A DNA stretch of 35,079 nt from Myxococcales bacterium (GCA_009692505.1 SHZC01000030.1:1-35079), one strand, 5' to 3'. Numbered from the stretch's first letter, positions 16,666 to 25,603 are shown. Translations and numbers: made by a program. The notes: a model not told the origin generated them from the letters alone.

Positions 16666-17864
16666 TGACGCAAGAGTGGATTCACTTCGCGTTCCGCCTC
16701 TTCCACCTGATCGCCGGGATCATGTGGATTGGCACGTCGTTCTACTTCGTCTGGATGGACGGCAGCTTCGTGCCGAGCGCGCGGCGGGCTGACCCAGAAG
16801 GCGGCGGGCCCGGCGGGACTGACGACGGCGTCGAAGGTGAGCTGCACATGGTGCACGGGGGGTTTTTCTATCGCGTCGAGAAGCGGCGTCCGATGGAGAT
16901 GCCCAAGCTCCTGCACTGGTTTAAGTACGAGTCGCTCCTGACCTTCATAAGCGGGTTTTTCCTCATGGGGCTCGTCTATTGGTCCGGGGGCGCGCTCGCG
17001 CTCATGGATCTGACCCGCGATCACCTCACCCAGGCCCAGGCCATCGGTGTCTCCGTAGGCTGCCTCGTGGTCTGTTGGGTGGTCTACGACCTCGTATGGC
17101 TCCTCGTCGGGAGGCGCGCGCCGATCCTCGCGCTTTGCCTCACGCTCACCGGCCTCGTCGGCGCGATCTACGGCCTCTGCCAGGTCTTTCCCGGGCGCGC
17201 CGCGTTCATCCATGTGGGCGCGATGCTCGGGACGATCATGGTGGCGAACGTCTGGATACGGATCCTGCCGAATCAGCGCCGCATGATCGCCGCGAGCCTC
17301 GAAGGGCAGGATCCCGACTGGGCGCGTGGGCTCGCCGCGAAACACCGCTCCATGCACAACAGCTATATGACCATCCCGGTGCTCATGATGATGGTCACCA
17401 ACCACTTCTCCTTTGTCTTCGAACACCCGCTCAACTGGGTGCTCCTCTGCGGGCTCTGCGTGGTGGGCGCGAGTGTTCGCCACCTGATGATCACCCTCGA
17501 ACGCGGTCAACCGGCGACCTGGGCGATCGGCCCTCTGGTCGTGGCGCTCGTGGCGATCGTCGCGCTCACCCGGCCCGAGGCGCGAGCCGTGGATGGGACA
17601 CCGCCGGTGGCCTTCGCCGAGGTCAACCAGATCTTCCAGCGCCGCTGCACCCCCTGCCACTCGAGCACGCCGACCGACGACGTCTTCAAGGCAGCGCCGG
17701 GTGGCCTCACCTTCGATTCCAGCGAGCACATCACCTCGCTCGCCAGCCGCATCCGCCTGCGCGTCGTCGAAGCCCGGACCATGCCCTTCGCCAACAAGAC
17801 CGGCATGACCGATGAGGAGCGGGAGATCGTTCGCCGCTGGGTCGACCAGGGTGCGAGACCGTAA
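16665..17864 (+). CDS. puuD: Membrane-bound cytochrome c urate oxidase (PuuD)
   Basis: 399 residues from ATG 16665, which shares one base with the previous stop (a GTG at 16662 is also possible). The N-terminal part is the urate-oxidase membrane domain (DUF989): IHFAFRLFHLIAGIMWIGTSFYF, the conserved VHGGFFYRVEKRRP and KLLHWFKYESLLTF, then about eight transmembrane helices up to residue 305. The C-terminal domain is a c-type cytochrome with CTPCHS (CxxCH, about residue 327) for covalent heme. The family oxidises urate to 5-hydroxyisourate and passes electrons to the respiratory chain, unlike the soluble cofactorless uricase, so no peroxide is made. The products of the last genes of this operon handle the following two steps. 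Confidence 0.95.
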   Translation: MTQEWIHFAFRLFHLIAGIMWIGTSFYFVWMDGSFVPSARRADPEGGGPGGTDDGVEGELHMVHGGFFYRVEKRRPMEMPKLLHWFKYESLLTFISGFFLMGLVYWSGGALALMDLTRDHLTQAQAIGVSVGCLVVCWVVYDLVWLLVGRRAPILALCLTLTGLVGAIYGLCQVFPGRAAFIHVGAMLGTIMVANVWIRILPNQRRMIAASLEGQDPDWARGLAAKHRSMHNSYMTIPVLMMMVTNHFSFVFEHPLNWVLLCGLCVVGASVRHLMITLERGQPATWAIGPLVVALVAIVALTRPEARAVDGTPPVAFAEVNQIFQRRCTPCHSSTPTDDVFKAAPGGLTFDSSEHITSLASRIRLRVVEARTMPFANKTGMTDEEREIVRRWVDQGARP

Positions 17865-17889
17865 TGCCAAGGGGCGCGACCGTAATGCC
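17857..17889 (+). repeat. Short direct repeat (GACCGTAATGCC) creating two start codons for allantoinase
   Basis: GACCGTAATGCC occurs at 17857-17868 and 17878-17889, 21 bases apart, so the copies are in the same reading frame. Each contains TAATG: the first holds the urate oxidase stop and an allantoinase start, the second only a start. The piece between them supplies AAGGGG as a possible ribosome-binding site for the second. Confidence 0.8.
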
Positions 17890-19243
17890 TGTTCAGAGAC
17901 GCCACGCGATTCGTGCCGAGTCCACGCTGATCGACGGCTCCTTTCGTCCGGCGACGATCTTCATCGATGAGCATGGCCTCATCGAGGCCGTATCGAGCTA
18001 CGGCGAGCCCCTCGGCGAGATCCCGGTGGAGCACGTCGTCGACCGGCTCATCGCGGGCCTCGTCGATACACACGTGCACATCAACGAGCCGGGGCGCACG
18101 CTCTGGGAGGGCTTCGCGACGGCGACGCGCGCGGCGGCGGCGGGAGGGGTCACGTCGCTCGTCGATATGCCCCTGAACTGCATCCCGGTCACGACGACGC
18201 TGGACGCGCTGAAGGTCAAGCTCGAGGCCATCGGGGAGCAGTTGACGGTGGACGTCGGCTTCTGGGGCGGGGTCGTGCCGGGTAACGCGGCGGAGCTGAG
18301 CCGCCTCGCCGGCCACGGCATCCTCGGCGCGAAGTGTTTCCTGTGCCCCTCGGGCATCGACGACTTCCCCCACTCGACGATCTCAGACCTCAGGCTCGCC
18401 ATGCCGATCATGCGCGACTTAGGCCTGCCACTGCTCGTGCACGCCGAGCTCGAGTCGGAGGCGGCGCCCGCGTGTTCAGGCGACGTTCGACGCTACCAGA
18501 CCTACCTCGACTCGCGCCCGCGCTCCTGGGAAGACCTGGCCATCACGATGATGATCGGACTCTGCCGCGAGACGCGCTGCGCGGTGCACATCGTTCATCT
18601 CTCGTCGGCGAGCGCGTTGCCGCTCATTCGCGCGGCCAAAGACGAGGGCCTGCCTTTCACCGTGGAGACGTGCCCGCATTACCTCTGCCTCAGCGCCGAG
18701 GAGGTCCCGGACGGGGCCACGGAGTTTAAGTGCGCGCCGCCCATTCGTGAGTCCGTCAATCGGGACGGGCTGTGGCGGGGCCTCGCGGACGGGACCATCG
18801 ACTTCGTCACCTCCGACCACTCGCCCTGCACACCCGGCCTGAAGAAGCCGCTGGAGGGCGACTTCTGCGGGGCGTGGGGGGGCATCGCGTCTCTTCAGCT
18901 CGGCCTCCCGGCGATATGGTCCGAGGCGCAGCTCCGCGGGTTCAGCCTGGAACAAGTCGTCGAGCTCCTGACGTCGAAGCCCGCGCGCCTCGCCGGCCTT
19001 CACACCCGCAAGGGTCAAATCGCCCGCGGCTTCGACGCCGATCTCTGCGCCTTCGATCCGGACGCCGTGACGACGGTCACGCCCGAGACGCTGCGGTTCC
19101 GAAACAAGGTCTCGCCTTATCTGGGTCGAGACCTCAACGGGGCCGTCCAAAAGACCTGGCTGCGGGGTCTGCCGGTGTTCGAGGCCGGGGTCCAAACCGA
19201 CCTGAGCGGCCGAGGCCGACCGCTTCTCACCCAACGATGCTAG
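17864..19243 (+). CDS. allB: Allantoinase
   Basis: 459 residues, cyclic amidohydrolase. Metal ligands: DTHVHINEPGRTLWEGF (HxH), the KCFL Lys that is carboxylated in the family, HAEL, VHIVHLSSA (His ligand) and TSDHSPCTPG (Asp). It opens the hydantoin ring of allantoin to allantoate in the cytoplasm. The ATG at 17864 overlaps the urate oxidase TAA (TAATG). A second in-frame ATG at 17885 lies in a copy of the same GACCGTAATGCC sequence and has AAGGGG 10 bases upstream; it may be the real start, as similarity begins after it. The gene is in the middle of the urate operon, before allantoicase. Confidence 0.94.
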   Translation: MPRGATVMPVQRRHAIRAESTLIDGSFRPATIFIDEHGLIEAVSSYGEPLGEIPVEHVVDRLIAGLVDTHVHINEPGRTLWEGFATATRAAAAGGVTSLVDMPLNCIPVTTTLDALKVKLEAIGEQLTVDVGFWGGVVPGNAAELSRLAGHGILGAKCFLCPSGIDDFPHSTISDLRLAMPIMRDLGLPLLVHAELESEAAPACSGDVRRYQTYLDSRPRSWEDLAITMMIGLCRETRCAVHIVHLSSASALPLIRAAKDEGLPFTVETCPHYLCLSAEEVPDGATEFKCAPPIRESVNRDGLWRGLADGTIDFVTSDHSPCTPGLKKPLEGDFCGAWGGIASLQLGLPAIWSEAQLRGFSLEQVVELLTSKPARLAGLHTRKGQIARGFDADLCAFDPDAVTTVTPETLRFRNKVSPYLGRDLNGAVQKTWLRGLPVFEAGVQTDLSGRGRPLLTQRC

Positions 19244-19268
19244 CAAGACGAAGAGCGGAGGAGTCCCG

Positions 19269-20321
19269 ATGAGCGCGATCGAGTCGAGCGCGGCGTTTGT
19301 AGGCCTGATTGACCTGGCCGCCGACGCGGTCGGTGGTCAGACGCTGTCGTGCAGCGATGACTTCTTCGCGGGCAAGGAGAACCTGCTCAAGCCTGGGCGC
19401 GGCGTCTTCCTGCCGGACGAATTCACCGATCGCGGGAAGTGGATGGACGGCTGGGAGAGCCGCCGTAAGCGACACGCGGGCCACGATGACTGCATCATCA
19501 AGCTCGGAATCAGAGGCTACGTCCGCGCCGTCGACATCGACACGAACCACTTCCTCGGCAACCACCCGCCTTATGCCTCCCTCGAGGCGACGCGCGCGCC
19601 GAAAGGGGCGACGGTCGACGATCTCCAGGCCTGCGACTGGGTCGAACTCATCGCGCAGTCGCCCCTCCGACCGGGCTCCCAGAACCTCTTCGCGGTCTCG
19701 GCGGGCGACGTGGCGTTCACCCACCTGCGTCTCCGCATCTATCCCGACGGCGGGGTCGCGCGCCTCCGCGTCTGGGGCTCGCCGGATCCTGACTGGACCG
19801 CGACCGAGGTCGACGAAGAGACCCGGCCGCATCACCAGGACGGTGAGGTCGACCTCGCCTCCATTCGTAACGGCGGACTCGCGCTCGCCTGCAGCGACGC
19901 GTTTTTCGGGCCGATGAACAACCTGATCGCGCCCGGTCGAGCGGTCAATATGGGCGGCGGTTGGGAGACGCGCCGCAAGCGCCTGCCCGGCAACGACTGG
20001 ATCCTCGTTCGTCTGGGCGCGGCCGGTGAGGTCTCGCTCGTCGAGGTGGACACGAACCACTTCAAGGGGAACTTCGCTGATCGCTTCGCGCTGCGGGGAA
20101 TCAACGCGCCGGGGGCGAAGATCACCGATCTCGTCTCCGTCGGCGCGTACTCCAGCGATGGGCCCTGGCAGACCGTCGTGCTGGAGACGAGCTTGACGGC
20201 GAGCCATCGTCACTTCTTCCGCGACGAGGTGAGGCTGCGCGGGCCGTTTACCCACGTGCGTCTCGACATCTTCCCCGATGGCGGCGTCAGTCGCCTGCGC
20301 GTCTGGGGTCGTCGGACGTGA
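19269..20321 (+). CDS. alc: Allantoicase
   Basis: 350 residues, normal length. Two homologous jelly-roll halves are visible: LIDLAADAVGGQTLSCSDDFFAG...LPDEFTDRGKWMDGWESRRKR, then DLASIRNGGLALACSDAFFGPM...MGGGWETRRKR; each ends in HFLGN / HFKGN and a LRIYPDGGVARLRVWG / LDIFPDGGVSRLRVWG segment. The enzyme cleaves allantoate to ureidoglycolate and urea. The ATG at 19269 has GGAGGAG about 7 bases before it, the best ribosome-binding site in the operon. The gene follows allantoinase by 25 bases and overlaps the OHCU decarboxylase start by GTGA. Enzymes for the products (ureidoglycolate lyase, urease) are not in view. Confidence 0.96.
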   Translation: MSAIESSAAFVGLIDLAADAVGGQTLSCSDDFFAGKENLLKPGRGVFLPDEFTDRGKWMDGWESRRKRHAGHDDCIIKLGIRGYVRAVDIDTNHFLGNHPPYASLEATRAPKGATVDDLQACDWVELIAQSPLRPGSQNLFAVSAGDVAFTHLRLRIYPDGGVARLRVWGSPDPDWTATEVDEETRPHHQDGEVDLASIRNGGLALACSDAFFGPMNNLIAPGRAVNMGGGWETRRKRLPGNDWILVRLGAAGEVSLVEVDTNHFKGNFADRFALRGINAPGAKITDLVSVGAYSSDGPWQTVVLETSLTASHRHFFRDEVRLRGPFTHVRLDIFPDGGVSRLRVWGRRT

Positions 20322-20824
20322 GCAGCGCGGCGCGGCTCGACCAGACCTCGCCGGAAGACGCGCGGCTCTTGCTCGAGCGTTGCTGCGGGGCGTCGTCCTG
20401 GGTCGCGGCCATGCTCTCTCGTCGGCCGTTCGGGAGCGACGCCGCGCTCTTCGCGCTCGCCGACGAGTTGTGGTTGGCCGCGACTCCAGCCGACGTGCAC
20501 GAAGCTCTGGAACACCACCCGCGCATCGGGACGGACCTCGACGAGCTGCGGCGGCGATTCGCCTCGACCTCGAGCTGGGCCTTGGGCGAGCAAGCGGGCG
20601 CGGCGCTCGCGGACGAGGCCACGCTGCTCGGGCTGAGGGACGGGAACGTGGCCTATGAGGCCCGCTTCGGTCACATCTTTGTCGTCTGCGCCACGGGCAA
20701 GACCGCTCTTGAGCTGCTCACGATCCTCGAGTCGAGGCTCCACAACGCGCCGGACGACGAGCTGAAGATCGCGGCGTCCGAGCAGTCCCAGATCACCCGC
20801 CTCAGATTGGAGAAGCTGGCATGA
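20318..20824 (+). CDS. uraD: 2-oxo-4-hydroxy-4-carboxy-5-ureidoimidazoline (OHCU) decarboxylase
   Basis: 168 residues, typical size. Catalytic His lies in EHHPRIG (about 66-72); further family landmarks are LGEQAG (x-x-EQxG), NVAYEARFGHIFVVCATGKTALELL (Y-x-x-x-FGxxF, followed by the G/K-S/T segment), and a C-terminal helix ending EQSQITRLRLEKL. It makes S-allantoin from OHCU, so with the next gene it steers urate oxidation to a single enantiomer. The start is GTG 20318 overlapping the allantoicase stop; no usable ATG lies before the conserved part. It overlaps the next gene by ATGA. Confidence 0.94.
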   Translation: MSSAARLDQTSPEDARLLLERCCGASSWVAAMLSRRPFGSDAALFALADELWLAATPADVHEALEHHPRIGTDLDELRRRFASTSSWALGEQAGAALADEATLLGLRDGNVAYEARFGHIFVVCATGKTALELLTILESRLHNAPDDELKIAASEQSQITRLRLEKLA

Positions 20825-21171
20825 CGACGCCGCGTTGCCCCATCACCACCCACGTCCTCGACCTCTCCCTCGGCCTGCCCGCGGCGGGCCTCGAGGTCAC
20901 GCTCTGCGCGTTCGAAGGCGGCGTCTTTGCGGAGCGTGCCCGAAGAAGGACCGACGCGGACGGGCGGGTGGGGGATCTCCTGCCTGCCTTGGCGATTGAG
21001 CCCGGCGTCTATCGGCTCCGCTTCTTCGTCGCCGAGTACTTCCAAGCCGGTGGCCGGACGTCGTTCTACCCGTACATCGACGTCGTCTTTGAGCTCGACC
21101 CGTCGCGCGCGCATCACCATGTCCCGCTCCTGCTCAGCCCGTATGGCTACTCCACGTATCGCGGGAGCTAA
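20821..21171 (+). CDS. uraH: 5-hydroxyisourate hydrolase (transthyretin-like)
   Basis: 116 residues. The N-terminal ITTHVLDLSLGLPAAGL motif contains the active-site His of the family (H11), GR and DLLPAL follow, then FFVAEYF, the FYPYIDVVFEL strand, and the diagnostic C-terminal tetrapeptide YRGS. No signal peptide is seen, so it acts in the cytoplasm. It hydrolyses 5-hydroxyisourate, the product of urate oxidase, to OHCU. It is the last gene of the operon: all genes from 15217 on are separated by at most 25 bases and most overlap. Confidence 0.97.
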   Translation: MTTPRCPITTHVLDLSLGLPAAGLEVTLCAFEGGVFAERARRRTDADGRVGDLLPALAIEPGVYRLRFFVAEYFQAGGRTSFYPYIDVVFELDPSRAHHHVPLLLSPYGYSTYRGS

Positions 21172-21268
21172 GCTGGCGTAATCTGAGAGCTTGCGTGATT
21201 CGCGGCACAGAGTGGATAGTCCTCCCGAATAGGGGTGTCATCGTTTGGGGATTGAAATGGAGTGGTGG

Positions 21269-24200
21269 ATGCGGCGAAACGCTGAGGTGTTCAGTTTTCT
21301 CGTTCTCTTCGCATCTGTCTCTGGATGTAACGGCGGTTCGGCGACGCCCGATGAGCCCGACCTGGGGCCCGGCAAGCTGTGCTCGACGAGCGCGGAGTGC
21401 GCGCCGAATCAGGTCTGCGCCGCCGCGATCTGTCAGGAGCGGGTGGCTGAGAACTGCCGTTCGGGGGACGACTGCGAAGGCACCCAGCTCTGCGACGAGA
21501 CGACCGCCTTGTGCATCGAGATCGGCGGGTGCACCACCGACGACGACTGCCTGGGCGAGCGTTATTGCGCCGCCTTCCAGTGCGTGAACCCCTGCGCGAC
21601 GGGCGGCGACTGCACAAGCGGCGTCTGCGAGGCGGGTCGATGCGCGGGCGCGGTCGTCGAGGGCTGCATCGGGGACCAGGAGTGCCCGGCCGGTCAGCTT
21701 TGCACGAACGCCACCTGCGTGGACCGCCCGTCCTGCGATGACGCCGACGTCTGCCCGGGCGTGCTCATCTGCGACACGGGCGTCTGCCAGGAGGCCTCGC
21801 CCTGCATGGGCGACAGCGCCTGTTACGCCGACCTGCACCGCATCTGCCAGGAGAGTCGCTGCACCGACGGCTGCAATCCCGAGGACGAGGCGAGTTGCCC
21901 GGGATACTTGCGGTGCGCCGCCGACTTCCGCTGCGCCGAGAGCGCGTGCATGGTGAGCGCCGACTGCGGCGAAGGCCGGACCTGCAAGGCCATGGTCTGC
22001 GTTCCGCTTGAGCCCCGCGCCTGCGACGCCGATCCCGACTGCCAAGGGGCCCAGGTCTGTGACGCGGCCAGCCGGCTCTGCGCCGAGCCTCAGTTCTGCG
22101 GCGCCGATGTCGACTGCACGGGAGACCGCCTCTGCCGCGAGGGCGCCTGTGTCGAGCCGTGCGTCGCCGACGACTGCCCCGATTTTCAGGTCTGCGATCA
22201 GGGCGCTTGCGTGGCCGATCCGGGCAACGAGAGCTGCGAGGAGGATATCGAGTGCCCTCCCGGTCAGGTCTGCCAGGAACAGGTCTGCACCGTGCCCGTT
22301 GGTCCAGGCTGCGAGACGGAGCTGGACTGCGAAGGCACGCGGATCTGCGCGCAGGCTCGCTGTGTGGAGGGCGGCGCCTGTGAGGCCGATCCGGACTGTG
22401 ACCAAGGCCGCATCTGCGACCGCGGGGTCTGCGGGGGGGCCTGCGCCTCCGACGAGGGCTGCGGGGCCGGGCAGGTCTGCAACGTTGGCCACTGTGAGCT
22501 GCCGGTCATCATGGCCGACTGTCTTTCAGACGACGACTGCCAGGGCGCGCAGTTCTGCGGTGGCGATGGCCAATGCAATGAGCCGCCCGTCTGCGGGACG
22601 AGCGAGGACTGCCTCGGCGATCGGCTCTGCGATGCGGGCCTCTGTGTGAACCCCTGCCTCGTCGCGGATGACTGCGCCGGGGAACAGTGTATTGCCGGCC
22701 TCTGCGTGGCGCGTGAGGGGTGTGAGATCGACGAGGACTGCGGGGGCACGATGCTGTGCGATGCGGTCTCTCTGGCCTGCGTCGAGGGCCTCTCCTGCGG
22801 CGGAGACCTGGACTGCTTAGGCGAGCGGATCTGCATCATCGACACCTGCGCGGACCCCTGCCGGGACGATGAGGCCTGCGGGGCCGACGAGGTCTGCCAG
22901 GCCGGACGGTGTAATTCTGCGCCGATGTGCGTCGCCGAGATCGACTGCATCGAGGCCCAAATTTGCGCGGGCGGACGCTGCATCGAGGGACCGTTCTGCG
23001 TCGCCAACGACGACTGTCTCGCCGAGCGGGTCTGTCAGGCCGGCGTTTGCGGCGAGCCCACGTGCCGGCTCGACGGCGACTGCGGCCAGGGGCTCACCTG
23101 CCAGGACGGCCAGTGCCGGGTGCCGCCGTGCGCCGGAGACGCCGACTGCGACGTCGGGCAGGCCTGCCAGCAAGGCGTCTGCCAGGTCGTCGTCCAGCAA
23201 ATGTGCTTCAGCGCGTTGGACTGCGCGCCGGGCCAGAACTGCGTGGTCGGCGCCTGCGTTGTCGATGCTTGTGTGCTCGTCGCCGACTGCGATGGCGGCG
23301 AGCGCTGCATCAACCGTGTCTGCGAACGCGAGCTGTGTGGGGTCAACGCCGACTGCCTGCCCGGGCGGGTCTGCTTCGCCGGTCAGTGTGGGGATGGAGG
23401 ATGTGACGCGGATGTGCAGTGCGCGATCGGCGAGGCCTGCGTCAATCGACGGTGCACGCCCGTCGCCGAGGGCTGTCAGAGCGACAATGACTGCACCGGC
23501 AGCCAGACCTGCTTCTTTGGAGAGTGCACCGAGCCGCTCTTCTGCGCTGTCGACGACGACTGTCTCGCCGACCGCCACTGCGACCTCCAGAACTGTCAGG
23601 ACCCCTGCGCGGCCGACGGGGACTGCGGCGTCGGCGGGGGCTGCGGCGCGGATGGGCGCTGCCGGTTCGAGGGGGATCCCTGCAACGTCGTCGGCGACTG
23701 CCCACCGGGTGTGCTCTGCAACCTCGGCTTCTGTGGGGAACCCGACGTCTGCGTCAACGACGACCAGTGCTTGGGGGCCCGCATCTGCGAGGCCGGCACC
23801 TGCTCGGACGGCTGCGCCAACAACGGCGATTGTGGCGCGGACCAAACCTGCAGGCTCAGACGGTGCGTGGAAAATGAGCCGGCGTGTCTCAACGACGACG
23901 GCTGCACCGGCGCCCAGCGCTGCACGGCCGGCATCTGTGTCGAGCCCCCGTTGTGCGTCGCCGATCTTGACTGCTTCGCCGGTCGAGTCTGCGATGCCGG
24001 CGGCTGCCACGACGCTTGCGCGGCGAACGTGGACTGCGGTGCGGGCACGGTCTGCCGGATGGACGGGCGCTGCGTGGTGCCAGAGTGCGAAGTCGACGCC
24101 GACTGCGACGCGGGTCGGGAGTGCATCGGGCTGCGGTGTATGCCGCGCGCGCCGTGCCTCAACGACGCCGTCTGCCGACAGGGGCAGGTCTGCGACGGGA

Positions 24201-24385
24201 TCTGCCGGGTAGGCTGCCGGGACGACAACGGCTGTCCGGGCAACCAGACCTGCTTCGTCGATGAGCTGCGCTGCATCGAGCCCGCGATCTGTGTGGGCGA
24301 CATTGACTGTATCGATGGTCGGCTCTGCCGCCTTTGCGCTCTCATTGTCTGTGAGATGGGCACGAACGTCTGCACGACCCCGTAG
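21269..24385 (+). CDS. Giant Cys-repeat lipoprotein (1038 residues, about 43 repeats)
   Basis: The ATG at 21269 has GGAG 7 bases upstream, and the leader MRRNAEVFSFLVLFASVSGC ends in a good lipobox (VSGC); two earlier in-frame starts lack both. The mature chain is a run of about 43 small Cys units, D-x-D-C-x-G-x-x-C-x-x-G-x-C style, for example CTTDDDCLGERYCA, CSADADCGEG-type, and CEEDIECPPGQVC. They recur in sets of three: one with GAQxC, one with LGxRxC, one with PCxxDxDCGxG. The period is about 60-70 residues. The fold is predicted to be a long disulfide-stapled rod on the outer membrane. It differs from 12217-14640 in repeat details, so it is a cousin, not a recent copy. No function can be read from the sequence. 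Confidence 0.9.
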   Translation: MRRNAEVFSFLVLFASVSGCNGGSATPDEPDLGPGKLCSTSAECAPNQVCAAAICQERVAENCRSGDDCEGTQLCDETTALCIEIGGCTTDDDCLGERYCAAFQCVNPCATGGDCTSGVCEAGRCAGAVVEGCIGDQECPAGQLCTNATCVDRPSCDDADVCPGVLICDTGVCQEASPCMGDSACYADLHRICQESRCTDGCNPEDEASCPGYLRCAADFRCAESACMVSADCGEGRTCKAMVCVPLEPRACDADPDCQGAQVCDAASRLCAEPQFCGADVDCTGDRLCREGACVEPCVADDCPDFQVCDQGACVADPGNESCEEDIECPPGQVCQEQVCTVPVGPGCETELDCEGTRICAQARCVEGGACEADPDCDQGRICDRGVCGGACASDEGCGAGQVCNVGHCELPVIMADCLSDDDCQGAQFCGGDGQCNEPPVCGTSEDCLGDRLCDAGLCVNPCLVADDCAGEQCIAGLCVAREGCEIDEDCGGTMLCDAVSLACVEGLSCGGDLDCLGERICIIDTCADPCRDDEACGADEVCQAGRCNSAPMCVAEIDCIEAQICAGGRCIEGPFCVANDDCLAERVCQAGVCGEPTCRLDGDCGQGLTCQDGQCRVPPCAGDADCDVGQACQQGVCQVVVQQMCFSALDCAPGQNCVVGACVVDACVLVADCDGGERCINRVCERELCGVNADCLPGRVCFAGQCGDGGCDADVQCAIGEACVNRRCTPVAEGCQSDNDCTGSQTCFFGECTEPLFCAVDDDCLADRHCDLQNCQDPCAADGDCGVGGGCGADGRCRFEGDPCNVVGDCPPGVLCNLGFCGEPDVCVNDDQCLGARICEAGTCSDGCANNGDCGADQTCRLRRCVENEPACLNDDGCTGAQRCTAGICVEPPLCVADLDCFAGRVCDAGGCHDACAANVDCGAGTVCRMDGRCVVPECEVDADCDAGRECIGLRCMPRAPCLNDAVCRQGQVCDGICRVGCRDDNGCPGNQTCFVDELRCIEPAICVGDIDCIDGRLCRLCALIVCEMGTNVCTTP

Positions 24386-24433
24386 CGATCATCTGATGTT
24401 GCTTCGGGCCTGACTGCGTGCCATATCGGCGTC

Positions 24434-25603
24434 ATGGAACGACTCCGAATTGGTCTGCAACTGACCGCCTCCGCCATCATCCTCGGGGGTGGCATTCCCT
24501 GGTGTATCAACGAGCACGCCGAGCTCTGCGCGCGAGGTGAAGCGCGAAAGCGGGCCTCATTGGTCGCCGAGCAGGGGCGAGCCGCACAGGCACGGGGTGA
24601 TGTGGACCTCGCGGCGCGTGCTTATGCCGACGCGCTCGCCTTGTCTCCGAAGGACGTCGAGCTTGAGCGACTGCACGTGCTCGCCCTCGCCGAGCAAGTC
24701 CTCGAGAATGAGTCGACGGTCACGGCCCGCAACGTCCTTCGCCTTCACCGCACTCTGGAGAGCGCGCTGGTGTCGAGCCCCAACGAGGCCGTCGTCGAGC
24801 TGGCCTTGGGTCGAGTGCAGGTCTATCGCGACTTGCGCCCCGAGGCTCAGAAGCGGTTCGAGGCGGTCATCGCGCGCGAGCCCAAGAACGCCAGAGCGCT
24901 CCTGTACTTGGGCGATCTCCAATTCCGGAACGAGGAACTCGACAACGCGCATACGACGTTGCGTCGAGCCGTAGACGCCGACGCCGCGTCGGCCCTCGCT
25001 CGGCTCGTGCTCGGCCAGGTGCTGCTCGCCCGTCGGGCGTTCAAGGAGGCCGAGGGCTTTCTGGAGACGGCCGCGCGGGAGATGCCCAAGAACCCCCACG
25101 TGCACCTGGCCCTCGGGCGCGCGCTCGTCGCGGTGGAGAAGTGGCGTGAGGCCGAGGTGGCCCTCGTCCGCGCCCTGGCCCTCGATCCGGAGCTCCATGG
25201 CGCGCAGGGGCCGCTCGGTGATGCCTACCTCCGCAATGGCAAGGTGGAGCAGGCCATGCTCGCTTACCGCAACGCCTACGAGAGGTCCCGCGACCTCGAG
25301 AGCTTCAAGAAGCTCGGTCGAACCTATGTTCAACTCGGTGACTTCGAGAGCGCCACGGCCGTCTACAACGAGGTCAAGACCCGCGCCCCGGACGACCCCG
25401 AGCCTCACCTGGTGTTCGGCCTCGCGGCCCAGATCTCGAAGCGACCGGACCTCGCCCGGCTGGCCTGGGAGCGGTGCGTCCAACTCTCCCAAGACAGAGA
25501 GACAGACAAGCCGACCGGCGAGCGCTGCCTCTCGCTGACGAAGGCCCTAGACGAGCCGACGGTTCAGCGCAAGCGGCCCGCGCTCCCGAAGCCTCGGCCC
25601 TAA
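24434..25603 (+). CDS. TPR-repeat protein with N-terminal membrane anchor
   Basis: 389 residues. The start MERLRIGLQLTASAIILGGGIPW gives a hydrophobic stretch at residues 6-23 that could be a membrane anchor or uncleaved signal. From about residue 40 the chain is helical with TPR units: AAQARGDVDLAARAYADALALSPKD, ELALGRVQVYRDLRPEAQKRFEAVIAREPKN, LLYLGDLQFRNEELDNAHTTLRRAVDADA and further copies to about residue 350, each with the W/LG..Y/A..P signature. The C-terminus is a Pro/Arg/Lys-rich tail. TPR proteins are scaffolds, so the partner is unknown; it follows the giant Cys lipoprotein by 48 bases and may be transcribed with it. It converges on the collagen-like gene. Confidence 0.87.
   Translation: MERLRIGLQLTASAIILGGGIPWCINEHAELCARGEARKRASLVAEQGRAAQARGDVDLAARAYADALALSPKDVELERLHVLALAEQVLENESTVTARNVLRLHRTLESALVSSPNEAVVELALGRVQVYRDLRPEAQKRFEAVIAREPKNARALLYLGDLQFRNEELDNAHTTLRRAVDADAASALARLVLGQVLLARRAFKEAEGFLETAAREMPKNPHVHLALGRALVAVEKWREAEVALVRALALDPELHGAQGPLGDAYLRNGKVEQAMLAYRNAYERSRDLESFKKLGRTYVQLGDFESATAVYNEVKTRAPDDPEPHLVFGLAAQISKRPDLARLAWERCVQLSQDRETDKPTGERCLSLTKALDEPTVQRKRPALPKPRP

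Noticed and set aside
16659..17870. Minus-strand frame of 403 codons opposite urate oxidase.
   Set aside because: A shadow of a membrane protein gene: its residues are mainly His, Asp, Arg and Glu, the complement of hydrophobic codons.
21134..22492. Minus-strand frame of 452 codons over the start of the giant Cys lipoprotein.
   Set aside because: Composition is Ala/Gly/Asp/Leu from reading the repeats backwards. The real gene on the plus strand has a lipobox and regular Cys spacing.
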